A DNA stretch of 64,000 nt. Origin: Rhodamnia argentea (lineage: Eukaryota; Streptophyta; Magnoliopsida; Myrtales; Myrtaceae). Below the pieces are notes generated by a model that was not told where the DNA came from, searched no databases, and was given only the letters and a program-made list of their open reading frames with translations. Each line of letters starts with the position of its first letter. Positions within the stretch are counted from its first letter, which is position 1. The DNA lies in contig NC_063150.1 in NCBI RefSeq assembly GCF_020921035.1, forward strand, positions 33,155,826-33,219,825. The letters are read 5' to 3'. Shown here in pieces: positions 12,170 to 24,799 of the stretch. The position numbers and the translations under genes are program-made.

Positions 12170-14770
12170 AAGGTGCAATTGCTACTCATTGCTCTAGCTT
12201 TCACCTCCTTTCGCTTGGAAACGTTCCCGGTAACTTTATAAAAGTAGAGGCAGTCGCAATACATAGTAAAATAACTTTTCTAGACCTTTGTCACAAAATA
12301 AATATCAAATAAGCACTCACTTATGAATATTGGATAATTATGACCTGCAAAACATCTTGATATATATTAAGAGTGTCATGAATTGATTTGAATTTATCCT
12401 GCTTCATTTTCTTATATCGTTTGACATTTTACTTTATTTTCAATCGCATTCTTTCTCCCCACTCTTATAACCACAAGCTTTGCTTAGTAAGGACACACAA
12501 AATTTTCATCCAAGGTAAGTGAATCTACAGGGGTTAAAGTGGGTTGATATACTTAGTACTATTGATCCTCGTTTGATTTTAGCTTAAGGTATGGATAGCA
12601 CTATAGATACATGTTATTAAATGGAATAAGTGATTACATGATGAGCTAATAAGGGGCAAAACTATATGTGTGAGTGACTGTAGATGATTTTGTGCAACGG
12701 TTATTGCTTTGTCGATATAAGATTAAAGCTATGTTTATTGATACCATTGTAACTTGCTATGAGGTGAGATTATATACGTATGAGTCATCATGACCATATT
12801 TAATGAATAAGAACATGGTTAAGTGGTTTCGAGAGGATTTTGAATGACTTTGATGAGTACAAGTGCTAGAGAGATGGAACTATGCATGTAAAAAGGGTAA
12901 AATAGTAGTTTGTGCAGTATAAATGCCAAAACGTAAATTTAAAAGCATATAAAATCCTGTATAAGTAAGGAAATTTTACTAACTAAATTTTTTATCAGTT
13001 AGTGGTTAAGTTAGATTATTAAAGGAATAGAAATCGGGGTTAAAAAATCCAAGTATTCTAGACTACGGGCTATTTTGTAATTTCAAAAAGTTAGAGGTTT
13101 CATATTCTAAAACTGAAAATCTATGGGGGCTGTTTACATGTCAAGGATGCTTACGATGGTAGTTCTTAGGTAATCATACAATTAATTGTCTAATCTACAC
13201 AGTTTATCGAACTAGTCAAAATTTTGACTTAATTGCGGAAGTACTTTGAAAATTTTGTTATTTTGGTTACTTTACAAAATTTGGGACATGTATAACATTG
13301 TCAATAGGACGATCATATGGAACAAATAGAAAATGAATGGCATTAACTAGACCTAAATTAATGGAAGAATTGAGATGTGAACCGCATTGGGATTGATACT
13401 ATGTGATTTGCACACAGGTGAAATTATGTAGCACGTAGTGTGAAGACATTGCGGCACGTTTGATTTTTAAAAGCTCACTTTATTAAATGGAAGGAACCAA
13501 GAGATTAAGAAGAAAGTTCAATGTTGATATCCTTTGAGAGATGTACAAGGTTATATTATTGTCTTTAGACACACGTGTGAAATAAGAAAGCTACGTGTCC
13601 TTAGTGCACCGGACCACGTGGCTTGTGATACGTTTTGGTTTTCAATGGCAAATTAGGAATAGCCACGAACTTTTATGATGTGAATGTTGTGAGCTATTGG
13701 ATTAAATTGTTTCATGAATAATGTCTTGTTGACTCGCAAATGAGGACAAAATGGTCATTTTGGTTTTCATTTCTAATGCGGAAACCACCAAGAGATTAGT
13801 GTGATGTTGTTTGCACTGTTGGAGACCAAAGATGTGAAATTTGTAGTCTCCGACTTCGTACCTTGGCAGGCAATTTGTCGATTGTACCGCAAAACCCTTT
13901 CGAGTCGCTTAATTAGCCATGCATGACTTGTAGACGAGGAACAAAAACTTAAATTAACCATTTGTTTGGCGGGGATGTCATTTTCTAGAAAAAATGATAA
14001 TATTTTTCGATATTTGATTGAGACCTGAAAATAAATTGAAAAATATTTTTCGTCGTTTGGTAAGGAAAATCTGATTTTATTTTCTGTGTCAACGTTTGGT
14101 TCGGAAATTGCCGCCTTCTTGCGTGGTGCGACCGGTGCTAAGTGAACAATTTACGTATTTTTTTTAAACAAAGCAAAACTTTTAATAGTTCTTAATTTTA
14201 TTTTATTATTTATTAATTTTATTTTATTATTTTCTTTTTCCTTCTTCCTCCACCTCAACTGGCTAGCCGCCACAGGAGAGCCTCGAGCTCGCTGACCTAC
14301 GTCTGTGACGTTTGGTGACAAGCCAAGGAAGCAAAAAGAGAAAAAGGCAAAAAAAAAATATGAAGGAGTGCAAGGACGAAAGATGAGAAAAAATAATTTC
14401 GTTTTTTCAAAAAAGGAAATTATTTTCCCGACATTTGAACATGTTTCTTTCCGTTGGGAGAAGATATTTTCCTTGACTAGTTTAAAATATTTCCCCGACA
14501 TTTGAAGATGTTTTTTTTCATTGGTGGAAAATGTTTTCCTTGCTAGAGCATAGTGAGTTAAGGGCAGTATGGGCATTTCACCTCGGTGGAGGGAGTGAAA
14601 CGACGTCTCTTCGCAATCAAAATAGAGATTCTTGCCAATCACATTTCTGGCAAACCCAATTGTTGCTCGATGAATTTTCAGAAAAAAAAAAAAATCCCTA
14701 AACTTTTGGGCTTAACGCTCGGTTATGATTTTGCCCTCAAGCGCTCCACTTGATCCCAACGGCACAAGGA
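12170..14770. other. AT-rich intergenic DNA with repeat relics
   Basis: No gene was recognised. Between about 13980 and 14560 the sequence is dominated by AAAATATTTTTC-type words and holds an imperfect tandem pair (CCCGACATTTGAACATG near 14427 and CCCGACATTTGAAGATG near 14493). It looks like a degraded miniature element. The open frame on the minus strand there is low-complexity and unlikely to be a gene. Confidence 0.4.
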
Positions 14771-14774
14771 AGCT

Positions 14775-15490
14775 TCATGTATCGTTCAATTGACATTTAA
14801 CATGTCACCTAACTTCTGTCTTCTTCAAAGTATGTGAAGAAGGCACAATGTAGTCTGATGCTTGTTTTATTTCATTTTTTCCCTCACAACACGAGTGAGA
14901 AAGTTTGATCTATTTAAAGTCTGTCTAAATCTCTAATAAAGGAAACTTTCAATCTGCTTGCTGATCCTAAAATTGTTGAAAGGTGGTGCAATATGTTTGA
15001 TCGGTCATTGGTTTGTGCCAAGTAAACTGAAAAGAAAATTTTGGATTATGGCCACTTTAAATCAGGTTCTTTATTAGTGATGTAGCTAGAGATTTTACCC
15101 GGCAAGGTATTTTGTGCCTTCCTTTGATCCCGGGAAGGCTTAAAGATGGCAAGCTGCTCTCTAATCAAATTCTTCGGAAATTTCAGCATCAGAAAAACTC
15201 TCTTATGCTGCAAGACTCAGCTCATTTCTACTGTCATTCATGGTGTAATGAGCTAACGGGTTTGATACCTTTTGTTCTTCCTAAGAGCGTCATTTGACCA
15301 CATTCCCCAAAGATGAGGAGGTCTTGACTTGAGACACATTTGGAATCTTCTTTCCAATGACAGCGTCTCTTTGGATTGCCGTGATTAGAGGTTATAATCT
15401 GAAGGGAAGGAGCTTCTGGTCTTTGATTGTTTCGACCCGCTCTTTCTTATTACCGGAAGAAGTTGCTTAAACTTTGAACTGTTGCTAAAA
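14775..15490 (+). pseudogene. Copy of Atos-gene intron joined to a LINE tail (copy 1)
   Basis: 14785-15010 matches the last intron of the Atos-like gene (8650-9010), sharing words such as 'CATTTAACAT', 'ACTTCTGTC' and 'CTAATAAAGGAAA'. It then runs into about 400 bp that also follows the same intron sequence in the copy at 25.4-26.0 kb. That extra part reads in broken frames like the 3' end of a LINE reverse transcriptase polyprotein (KDGKLLSNQILRKF, then the zf-RVT-like region better seen in copy 2). It is non-functional. Confidence 0.55.
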
Positions 15491-15499
15491 TAGAATTGC

Positions 15500-16020
15500 C
15501 AACCCATTCTGTTCACTCACCACTTATATTGTCCATGTTTCTTCTCTTACACGTCCAACATCACCTAGTAAATGGGACATTCTACTAACGATCTCAAGAC
15601 ACAAGCAATAGAGATGGAAGCATATTACGGAGGCATGACACAAGCAATAGAACTTTGCCTCCGCCTCCGCCTCTGCTTCTCCCTCCGCCGCCTCCACCCT
15701 CGACTATGTTTTCCTCAACCAGGGTGTCGCCTCTTCCTCTTCCTCGACACCGGCACCTGCTGCTTGTGGGGTAAATTCGAAGGCAGAAAGAAGTGTCTTC
15801 CCATCGTCCAGTTTTAGTTCCTCTCCTAGGTTTCGGGGCCTCGCCGTAAAATATGAGTCTATTAATGAACACACCGGACAGAGGGTCTCCCTCCACCCGG
15901 AAACGAACAATGAACATCTAGGAGAAAGAAAAATGTGCATCTAAAACGAACAACCGAAAAAAAAAAATAGCATTAACACTTACGCCAGTGAAGACATATG
16001 GTGTTGGCTGCCCTGGACAT
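15500..16020. other. Intergenic DNA, no gene recognised
   Basis: A pyrimidine-rich tract with CCGCCTCCGCCT units lies at about 15658-15710. Open frames on both strands here follow from this biased composition and lack any domain. Confidence 0.4.
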
Positions 16021-16990
16021 TTAAAAATTTGAAAAAATGTACATTTGAGGCGTGGGCTGGGTCAACCCAGTCGGGATATTTTTTTTAATAAAGAATTTGA
16101 AAAAAAAAAAACAGGAAAATTCCGAGAAAATCATAAAAAAAGGGAAAAAATCAGTTTCCAAAAAAATAAAAAATTTCCAAAAATTAGGAAATGGGTCAGG
16201 CTAATCCTATTTTTGGTGATTTTGCCCCATCTTTCTTCTAAAAAAAGATGATTTTGTCCCTTAAGGGTAAATTGTCTCAAATTTTCTCGAAAATTTTAGA
16301 AAATCCCAAAAATTAGGAAATGAGTGGCGATTTTGCCTTCCGATTCTTTTCGAAATGACGATCTCGCCCCTTATGGGCAGATCGTCTCCAAATCGTTACC
16401 AAACTCCTCCCGATCTCCAAATACCCCTTCGTTAAGCCATTAGGGCTTTACTAGGGATGCCATGCATTGCTTTCATGCGTTTTATCCACATGTTTGGATC
16501 CTTGATTTGCGTACTTTCTTTACTGATTGTGTTTGATAGGTTAGACATTCCCATTTGCATGAACTCCTAAATTTTAGGACTCTCCTCACCCCAAATCATC
16601 TGCATGTACTTGAGTTAGAAAAATCGTTCAACTTAGGTACCGAAAAGGCGTCAATAACGACATTGACGTAATTAAGTCTCCATTTCCAAATCTCTGATTC
16701 CGTATGAGTTGGGCGACTTCTCCCATCGCTCGACGAGATTTTCAATCTGTCTTTCTCAAAATTTGATGGCGACTCCAAAGCATGTACACTTACGCACATG
16801 CCACCCGACCACGCACTAAAAGGTCGAAACTGTACGTAAATCGTCGTCGCGCGAGGTGAGGACTTGGGAGAGTCCAAACCGATTTATGGATCACCATGGA
16901 TCTATAGAAATTCGCGATCGCCTCTAAACCCGCTCTCGCTCCCGAGATGGGTCGCGACAACACTTTGTTGTGAATTTTTCCCCTAGGTGT
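16020..16990. mobile_element. Degraded LTR-retrotransposon relic (Gypsy-like, tentative)
   Basis: The stretch contains AAAATTCC, AAAAATTAGGAAA and similar runs, then TTTTGCCCC / CTCGCCCCTTA segments, and later GATGGCGACTCCAA near 16765. That last motif resembles the sequence just inside Ty3/Gypsy LTRs in plants. The same style of sequence starts at 63.49 kb. No polyprotein remains. Boundaries are approximate. Confidence 0.35.
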
Positions 16991-17149
16991 TCCACTTGAT
17001 CCCAACCGCACAAGGAAGCTTTTATGCATCATTCGACTTTTTCCAGATGAACTTTGGGCGATAGTCTCAGAACCTCAATTTTGTGAAGTTCAATATTGTT
17101 TATCGTAATTTTGAGGTTCTGATGTTGGCTTTCCTGTATGCTCATGCAG

Positions 17150-18221
17150 TAGGCGAATGGCTTGGAATTAACGAGATTACTGTGATTATCAGTGGGCTTG
17201 TTTTGGCATTTGGTTCATACCTAGTAAGTATTCCTGTGTTTCCCCTTTTGCCTAGTGTAGTCGTGTTTGCAGCTTCAAGAGTTTCAAATGTTTCAACTTT
17301 TATCTCCATAAATAATCCTAAAGCTGGAATTTCGTAAGTTCTAAGTATGCCGAAACTCTGAAAAGTTGTATTCTCGCATATGCATACACTAGTGTCAATT
17401 TTTTCAAACTTTGTTCAGCCAAATAAATACTTATTGTAGTGTTTAAAAGTTGTCGTCCAGATCGTATGGAGTTTCTTATGCAGAAGCATAGAATCAAATT
17501 GAGAGTGTTGTAGTTACGTGTGAAGTAGTTCTCAGTTCTTAGGAAGTCAATGTATGTTATGATTTTCCTCAACTAGCCCATGGTTTCGTTCATACACTTG
17601 ACTTATAAATGTTCCGATGATTAGTATTAAATCTCATGCTTGGTACAGTTCCAAAATTCCTGCAAGACTGGAAGTCTGATTGAGTTTCATGGAATTGCAT
17701 GCATGATAACGCAAGAGTTTCAAAGAAATGTACCTGTCAGCTGTATAACTAATTCATTTTATCGGGTGAAATCCCAAAGAAGCACATTTTTAGCTTTTTG
17801 AATCTATCTCGACTCTAACCACTTACTCTTAAAGTGAAGAATCTAAGAATTCTTACCTATAAACAGTGCTTGGTATAACCATCTTTTACCTTATTGGAAC
17901 AACTCTTCCCTGGAGGGCTGAATTTTCTGCTAAACGTAAACTGAGAATGTTGCTTGGATTCTGATATTTTTAACTTAACTTGTTTTGGCAGTCATGGTTA
18001 CGGGTGTCACAGCAACTCCATACAATCAGCCAGGTGGTCGTGGGTGCCGCCTTCCTGAGATCGGCTTCTCAGCGTTATGGTTTTGGTCTTGGAGTGCTTT
18101 CATGCCGAGAGCTTTCGAATCATTTTTGTGGGTTAGAATCGTGGTTGTTCTGGGTGCGTCTTGCTTCTGCTTCGGGTTTTTTTTGTACGTGATTCAGCAC
18201 TGGCTTTGTGGTGAAAGTTGA
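17150..18221 (+). pseudogene. 3' fragment of a lipid phosphate phosphatase epsilon-like gene
   Basis: Two exons are visible: 17150-17223 (GEWLGINEITVIISGLVLAF, then GSYL, donor CTA|GTAAGT) and about 17992-18221 (acceptor TTTTGGCAG). In phase, exon 2 starts SWLRVSQQLHTISQVVVGAA, the PAP2-family core of plastid LPP-epsilon phosphatases, which dephosphorylate phosphatidic acid. After GAA the frame breaks: the expected hydrophobic tail (LWFWSW, LWVRIVVVLGASCFCFGFFL, YVIQHWL) continues in another frame to TGA at 18219-18221. The exons carrying the start, transit peptide and earlier phosphatase motifs are missing upstream. It is a truncated, frameshifted relic. Confidence 0.7.
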
Positions 18222-20938
18222 ACTTCGACCTATGGTTCTAACCAGCCGACCCCACCATGAAAGCAACGAGTTATCCTAACAACGTAAAAGCTTCCTGAAA
18301 CAATTGCCTGGACACGTTGACCAGCCACTCTAGCACATAATCCTTCCACAAATTTTCCTTAGGATCGCAGCAATAACTGCAACGATCTGTACTATGTCCT
18401 GTGCTGAAACTTTCCCGTAAAAGCCACATTTGGAACACAATGGCGACCTGTCTCATGCATCAATGAAAGCACATGAACTGGGTGTGATCTCTTAAAAATA
18501 GTCACACCCTTCATCAGCCTCTAGATGATGCATTGCAATAGCTTATGTCTCCTTTATTATTTGTCGTACGATGCATCAATGTAGTTCAAAAAATCATACG
18601 CAGAGTTGAGAGCACCCTTCCCTTTTGCAACTGTGTGAAGTCCAGAAGAAGGGATTCGCTGTTTGGCTTCATTACTTTGCGCAGTAACCAGAGAATGGCT
18701 AGTGGTGTTGGAGGATCCTTGTCCTGTTGGGAGGTACGACCACACCTACACAGCAGCACCAAGTGAAATAACATCTGCTATATAACGCCAAATCCATCTC
18801 TGCCATCTTTTCTTTCTTTGATTGAGTCGCCAAGCCATCTCTATGAAATATAGAAGGAAACAAAATATCAACCTAATTGCCTCATCTGACTTGCTTCTAG
18901 CCAGTATTTAGCAACTTTGCCAGCATTGACGTGTTGCACCATGCGAAAAGAAGAACGATCTCCTAATTTGCCGTATCATCGTATCATAATGAAAAGTAGT
19001 CAATCTGGCGCTGCAAGTCATGGGGGTAAATTATAAAGAAAGACATGGTGTTCATATCTACCATTTTCAGAAAGTTAATTCTCCAAAAGATTCGAGATGA
19101 TTGAGGCAGTGGAAGTAATCAATCTGGTGCTGCAAGTCATGGCGGGAATGTGAATCGAACTTGACAGGAGTAGATTCAGCTGTAGCTTATTTGCATTGGC
19201 ACTTTCGATTTGTATGAAATTAGATTTTCGTTGAAGTAGGTTTAAGATGGGTAGACAAATTTTTTTCTTTTTTCGGTGAGCTGAACAGAAGACTAAAATA
19301 GGAAGTGAGAGTTTCTTGCACATCTTCTTCTGCCCAATGAATGTATCTCTACCTTCCAACTTCAGATTTTATCCACTGATGGGGAACTTGGTTCTTAGCT
19401 TCTTATTCAGCTTTTGTTAAATCATAGGTGCAGAAAATGAACTTCCATTGAAGAAAACAAAAGACTCCTTGTCATTGACCTTGCCCGAGGTGGAAAGTAA
19501 AATCGAGAACGAGTATATATACTTCCCGCATCACGGTGGTTGGGGCCTCTGGAGACCTTGCCAAAAAGAAGATCTTTCCCCGTGCTTTTTGCGCTCTTTT
19601 ATGAAGACCGACTCCCCAAGGTGTCGAAGTTCTCTAGTTGGTCTTTTCAAAATTTTACTAGTTACGGTTGTCTTTTTATCTCGACCCCCTAGGACTTTAT
19701 CCAAATTGCTTCACATATGTTTATTGATTTTGTGGTTGCAGCACTTCACTAAAAAAGAAGAAGGTAAATACAGCTTTTAGCTCGTACGCCACAAGTGGCT
19801 AATATTATTTCACATTCATGGATCCTTCTTTACTTCTTTTGTTGCAGTCATGAAGAAAGTACTCTATGTAACTATTTGATTTCCAATTTAAAAGCTTAAG
19901 CAACTAGGCGGAAGAAGAATATATGATTAATGCTCGTATGAAGCCTATGGATAAGTGACATGAAATATCGGCACCCCACTCATGAGCACATTGGATGAAG
20001 AACAGCATGTTAAAATAACAGATGTCATAGAACAAACAAGAACTACATGCGGTATGAGACTTGAAACGGGCCATAAGTATGGTGCATATGTGGTCGAAGA
20101 ACTGGAATGGGGGTGTACTAGCTGTTGAAAACATGTTTCGCTCATCGAAAAATTCTTGTACGCACCCGGAGCATGCGAGTCCACTTCATCTCAACCATTA
20201 AGTGGTAGAGACCTCACGTGAGATCCACATGATCTACTGATTGAGATGGAATGGGCATATGCACCGAGTGCATGCAGGACTTGCTCTTGCATGTAGTGTG
20301 GAATTTCAAAATCATTTTAGCTCTTCTGTTTCGAGATTATATGTATTTTATGACTTCGACCTGAGCTTGGCCAATTGTATCAAATGAAATTGCCGATCCA
20401 CATTTGTTATGATTTTAAGTTAAGATTCTTAGTTAGTCCCATTTTTCTAAGAGCATTTCAGCGGTATGGTTCAGAGATGGGAATGTCTGGATGCGAACTT
20501 GGCTGATCCTAGACATGATACACCAAGATCATGACTTGTAAGTTGGTCAGAGATCCCTGGCAACTATGAGCATACTACGTACACCGTCAGAAGACTAAAC
20601 TTGATTGAAAATCCGAGTGGTGGGTTAGCCGACTATATCCGCGAGCGTTTCAGGCTCTTGAGTTGCCCTAAAAAATGGGAGGCTTGGAACGGAAGATGTG
20701 CGGATTGACAGATACAAATGCTGAGATAGAACGGTTCAAGCCCCTGGGCTGTTTTGCGTTGGTGAGTAGGCGTGTGCATGAGCGAAAGAGAGAGAGAATC
20801 TGTTGGCAGTTTAGCAGTCAGGTGGTGGTGATGGGTTCATCCACAGCAGCGGTTAGGTTTTGATTCTTGAAGACGGTGGGCTGTTCCGGATCGCATTGCC
20901 TCGTACCAGTTTTCGGATTTGGAAAGGTTCGACATGTC
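18222..20938. other. Intergenic DNA between the phosphatase relic and TRAPPC1
   Basis: No complete gene was recognised. A duplicated word block (CAATCTGG[CT]GCTGCAAGTCATGG) occurs at about 18999 and 19119. A 110-codon frame at 19448-19780 has no recognisable domain. The rest is unremarkable AT-rich DNA. Confidence 0.4.
18271..18770 (-). pseudogene. Unrecognised coding-like remnants
   Basis: On the minus strand two frames have amino-acid composition that looks protein-derived: 18557-18745 (FLNYIDASYDK near its end) and 18271-18456 (ENLWKDYVLEWLVNVSRQLF). They could be exons of one decayed gene, but I find no clear splice sites joining them and do not recognise the family. No function is proposed. 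Confidence 0.2.
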
Positions 20939-20987
20939 AAACTTGGTCAGCTTTTCGACCAAAAAAAAAAAAAAAAACTTGGTCAGC
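20939..20987 (+). mobile_element. Tiny retroposon-like insert with 13-bp target duplication
   Basis: The 13-mer AAACTTGGTCAGC occurs at 20939-20951 and 20975-20987. Between the copies lie TTTTCGACC and a run of A, 23 nt in all. A perfect duplication next to a poly(A) tail fits target-primed reverse transcription of an almost completely 5'-truncated element. The CGACC-poly(A) end resembles the insert at 48.6 kb. Confidence 0.6.
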
Positions 20988-21128
20988 CATTGCCACTCGG
21001 CGAGGATTACTATTGTCAACATTCTCATGTATTTTGATGCCATTGAATAATCCGACGTAGAAGCGTATCGAGAAACCAATCCCGCATCCAGTGTTTAAGC
21101 TTAGGGATCATATTATATGTTAGGCCAA

Positions 21129-21420
21129 ATTTTAGAAACAACTCGTATAATTATCCATTAAATAAAACACATAAATTTAATATGTCTTATTAAGAAAGCA
21201 ATTTTAGGGAGCGTATAGCTACACTTCTGCTCTAAAAATTAATTTATACTTTAAAGATAACTCGTATAATTATCCATTAAATAAAACACAAAAATTCAAT
21301 ATGTCCTATTAAGAAATCAATTTTAGGGAGCGTGTGGATATTACGTTGTCAAACGGATTTATATTTCAGAAATTGCGTTACCAAACGGATTTTTATTTCA
21401 GAAGCACTTATGGAGCAGGA
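21129..21420. repeat. Tandem duplications of about 122 bp and about 36 bp
   Basis: The block AACTCGTATAATTATCCATT ... AATTTTAGGGAGCGT appears at about 21138-21213 and again at about 21261-21334. Immediately after, a shorter unit (CAAACGGATTTATATTTCAG at about 21351, then CAAACGGATTTTTATTTCAG) is repeated. They lie 0.4-0.7 kb upstream of the TRAPPC1 start. No transposon ends were recognised. Confidence 0.6.
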
Positions 21421-21802
21421 ATTCGACTTCGGAAATGTTGTCATGTGCGTTCTGACAATCCATAAGTATGGCCTCGTTAGCTGGATGATTATGTTTATAA
21501 TTCTCCACCCATCTAAATCAATTTAGAGTAATGTAACATTTTATTTTATTTTATAAGTTGGTCAGAAGAAAATCGCAAGATTAAGAAGGTTAAGAACTTG
21601 GTCTGCGGTCTCCAAGTAAAACTGCGTTAAATTCTAAAAGATAACGGGAAAACATTTGTACACTTCCATTTTTTGATGTGAAGACGAAAGAAAGCTTAAA
21701 CGAAGCGCTCTGGCTTTGGACATCTCTTGACTGATTGAACGCTATCGTTCTTGCAAACTGGTTTTGCGGGAGTCTTCAGGTGAAATCGCGGTCCGGAAGG
21801 AG

Positions 21803-23967
21803 ATGCAATTCTTCGGAGGCTCCGACATCAGCCCCTCGCCGCCTGCGCCGACGGCGTCCGGGCACAATGCCGACGTGATGTACATGTTCAATCGGAACGG
21901 CGTGTGCCTGTTCTACCGGGAGTGGAATCGCCCCCTCCGACCTCAAATCGCTGGCCGCTAAGATGGATCCCACCAGGTATTCCATGCTTAAACTATGTCT
22001 TCGATCTTTTCGTTGTTCTTCCTTGGATTCCGGTCCGTCGAAAATGGGTTGGTTGGGTGGGGGTGGTTTACATGCCTAGTGTAGGAATGTAGATCTTTAT
22101 GCACTGTCTTAAGAATGTATATGATGTCCTGCTGCTTGATGATCTGCTTTTGACTTTGATCCCCACGTCATTGGTCTCTCAACACTCTCCCAGATGATTA
22201 AATGAGATTAAATATCGCCGAAATTGCTGAGATGAGTGACCTTTTGAATCATGTATATTTAATTCAGGCACCATTTGATGGTAAACCAGTTTTTTTATTC
22301 GGTAATTTACTTGTTCTTCGCTAAATTGCTGTTGATCCTCGCTAATGTTCAGCGAACCTTTGATAGAAATGACTTTGAAGGTTTTCAAGTTGAGTTCGGG
22401 CTCAAAGAAAAAGAAAAATCTGAAAGAAGTCGAACCTGCAGTAGAAATTTTTGGAATATATGATATCTGCGTTTCTTTTGTTTGTGCGCATTCACAGGCT
22501 CCCTCGTACATGCAAACATATGACAAGCACATAAGACATAACTACTCGGTAACTCATTGGTTGCACAAGTTAAGCATTGCAAACCTCGAAAAACTCAACT
22601 GAACTGAACATTCGTGTAGTCACTTAGTCAAGCTCAAGTAGCTAGTAAGTAGGAGGAGTTTTTTGTACCGTGAGCTTAAAGTTGCCAAGTGCCAAGTATG
22701 CAGGAGAAGATACGGGAGAACCGGATGATCAGTGATTAACTTACACCCACTCTGTTTTTTCCTCTTGCAGTGCAGAGAAAGGAAATCTTGGGGTGCCGCA
22801 GTTACCAGGCCAGGGTTGTTCATTTCACAGTTTCCACACTAACACGTACAAACTTAGTTTCATGGAAAGTTCTTCTGGTATAAAGGTTAGTTAAACGAAT
22901 TCTGCAATCTCGGAGTACTTTTCTACCTCAGATGTTGCTTATAATGAGCTTGCACTAAAAAACTTATATGATCTTAGCAAATTAGGTAGACCTGTTGAAC
23001 TGAGCATTATTAATAAACTGACACCTCTAATGATATGTCTAAAGGGACCACACAATTAGAAGGTGTTTGTGGTTCCTTAATCGCATAATACAAGAGAAAA
23101 ATGGTTTGCTCGTGTTAACTTCTATTATCTGTGGACTGACTACCTATTATTTATGCTCAGTAATGCAAAATGAATATGCTGAAAATCACATTGCGAGATC
23201 ATCTTACTTTTACAGTGTTGTGGATTTGCCTTATGCTTCTGTTGCTTGCAACTTCAGCAAATATATTAATGTCAATGCATTCTTGGATCAGATCTTGGCT
23301 CATTAGTGTACTTATCTTTAGAAGGCTCTCACCAACCATCAATCTGCTTTTTCTTTTGTTTTTTTTTTCATCTTATTCGTCATGCCTTTGCAGATAATAT
23401 TGGTTACACATCCTAGGACTGGTGATCTACGGGAAGCTTTGAAGTATATATACAGTCTATATGTTGAATATGTGGCTAAAAACCCTCTCTACTCTCCAGG
23501 AACTCCTATCAGGTGACTGATGAACTTTTTGTTGGTTGAAACTGGTTGATTAGATGACATACGTCAATGTTGATGATCATTGGTTGAAATATAGTTCTAT
23601 AAGGGGCCAAAATAGTGAGATTTTTTTTTTGTCAAAAAATAGTGAGATTGTCTGCTAGAAATATCTGTCTGTTAAAATCATCAATGATACTTTTTTGTCA
23701 TTTTGGATAATAAACCCTGCACTGTCCCAATGCTTTTTCATACAAGTAATCGGTTAGGTTGCATCTTTTTTTCAGTACTTTTGTGGACATGTGATTCGGA
23801 ATTTGGGATGAAGACATTTCTTAGTGACCATTGCTTTTCTTTCCGTGAGTTATATTTGCATAACTGCAGAAGCTGTTATTTTCTCTTGTTACACCTTTTC
23901 TTATCCTTTTTGAAGGTGTGACCTTTTCAATACAAATCTTGACCAATATGTAAGGAGCATTTCATAA
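21803..23967 (+). pseudogene. TRAPPC1/BET5 gene with a deletion in exon 1
   Basis: Exons are 21803-21976, 22771-22885, 23394-23512 and 23916-23967, with GT/AG borders. TRAPPC1 (Bet5) is a small longin-fold core subunit of the TRAPP tethering complexes that act in ER-Golgi and Golgi traffic. Exon 1 starts MQFFGGSDISPSPPAPTASG and reads on to FYREWNRPL. Exons 2-4 give AEKGNLGVPQLPGQGCSFHS, IILVTHPRTGDLREALKYIY and a last exon ending LDQYVRSIS. Between NRPL and LKSLAAKMDPT about 16-18 residues normal for the family are missing, and the frame shifts: the first frame stops at TAA 21959-21961, while LKSLAAKMDPT lies in another frame that is the one in phase with exon 2. Exons 2-4 have no stops and normal splice sites, so the damage is recent or an assembly error. 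If real, the gene cannot make the full protein. Confidence 0.85.
23609..23649 (-). mobile_element. Tiny retroposon-like insert with 14-bp target duplication
   Basis: AAAATAGTGAGATT occurs at 23609-23622 and 23636-23649, flanking a 13-nt insert that reads TTGAC plus poly(A) on the minus strand. It lies in the last intron of TRAPPC1. It has the same build as the inserts at 7.6 and 20.9 kb. Confidence 0.5.
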
Positions 23968-24798
23968 AACCTCGGTGTGGAGCTAAATACATATACACTT
24001 TTTAACCACGGATCAAGCTTAGTGGACAATCTGGAGAAATGGTTAGTTGTGACGTGCCTGCTTGGTGTATTATGTGCCTCTCTCTTTGTTTCCAGTGCTA
24101 GTCCAACTCCAATCTTCCTATGTTTGTGTATCAGCCGCTTCTTTGGTGACAGATTAACAGAGGAATTTTACTATGCTCCTCTTTCTTCTACATGAACGAT
24201 CATTGCTGTGCAGTGTGGACATTACTCTGTAGCCCTCTTTTTTTTTTCCTTGTTTTACGGCTTTATCATTGGAATGCGCAAAAGTTGTTGGAAGGCGTTG
24301 ATTCTCGTGTCTTAATTTAAATTTTGAGGCCGTATAGGTTTACACGAGTCAAAATACATGAAGCTGCAACCATCTGCAGTGTACTTCTGATATTGCCAGG
24401 TTATCAGTGATTGATGTTATGCAGAATCCTTTTGTCAGACCACGCCCTTCACTCCACGGGAAAGTGGGTAGTGCCTTTCCCACTTGGTCTTGATGACTGA
24501 TGTTATGCAGAACTATGTGCTGCTACTAGTTTTACTATGAAAACCTTTTAGGTCCTTGTGATGCTGGAGTCTATATTTTTGGTAGGCCTGGATTGATCAT
24601 CGTCATCATCGTCATCATCGTCATCATTCATCTTACTCCTTTTTATCAAATTGATGGGTGTGGATTCTGATTGGTCTTAGAGTACCAAAAACATTCAATC
24701 CTAGTATCCAAATTTGCTCGGGTGACTATGGCTTGAAGAAAAGCAAACCTAGAATGGCAGGTGATGGCCATGGTCATTTGGTAATTCATCGAGAGTAA
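23968..24798. other. TRAPPC1 3' flank and intergenic DNA
   Basis: This probably includes the TRAPPC1 3' UTR. A hexamer-type microsatellite (ATCGTC/ATC units) lies at about 24597-24628. No gene was recognised. Confidence 0.5.
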
Positions 24799-24799
24799 T

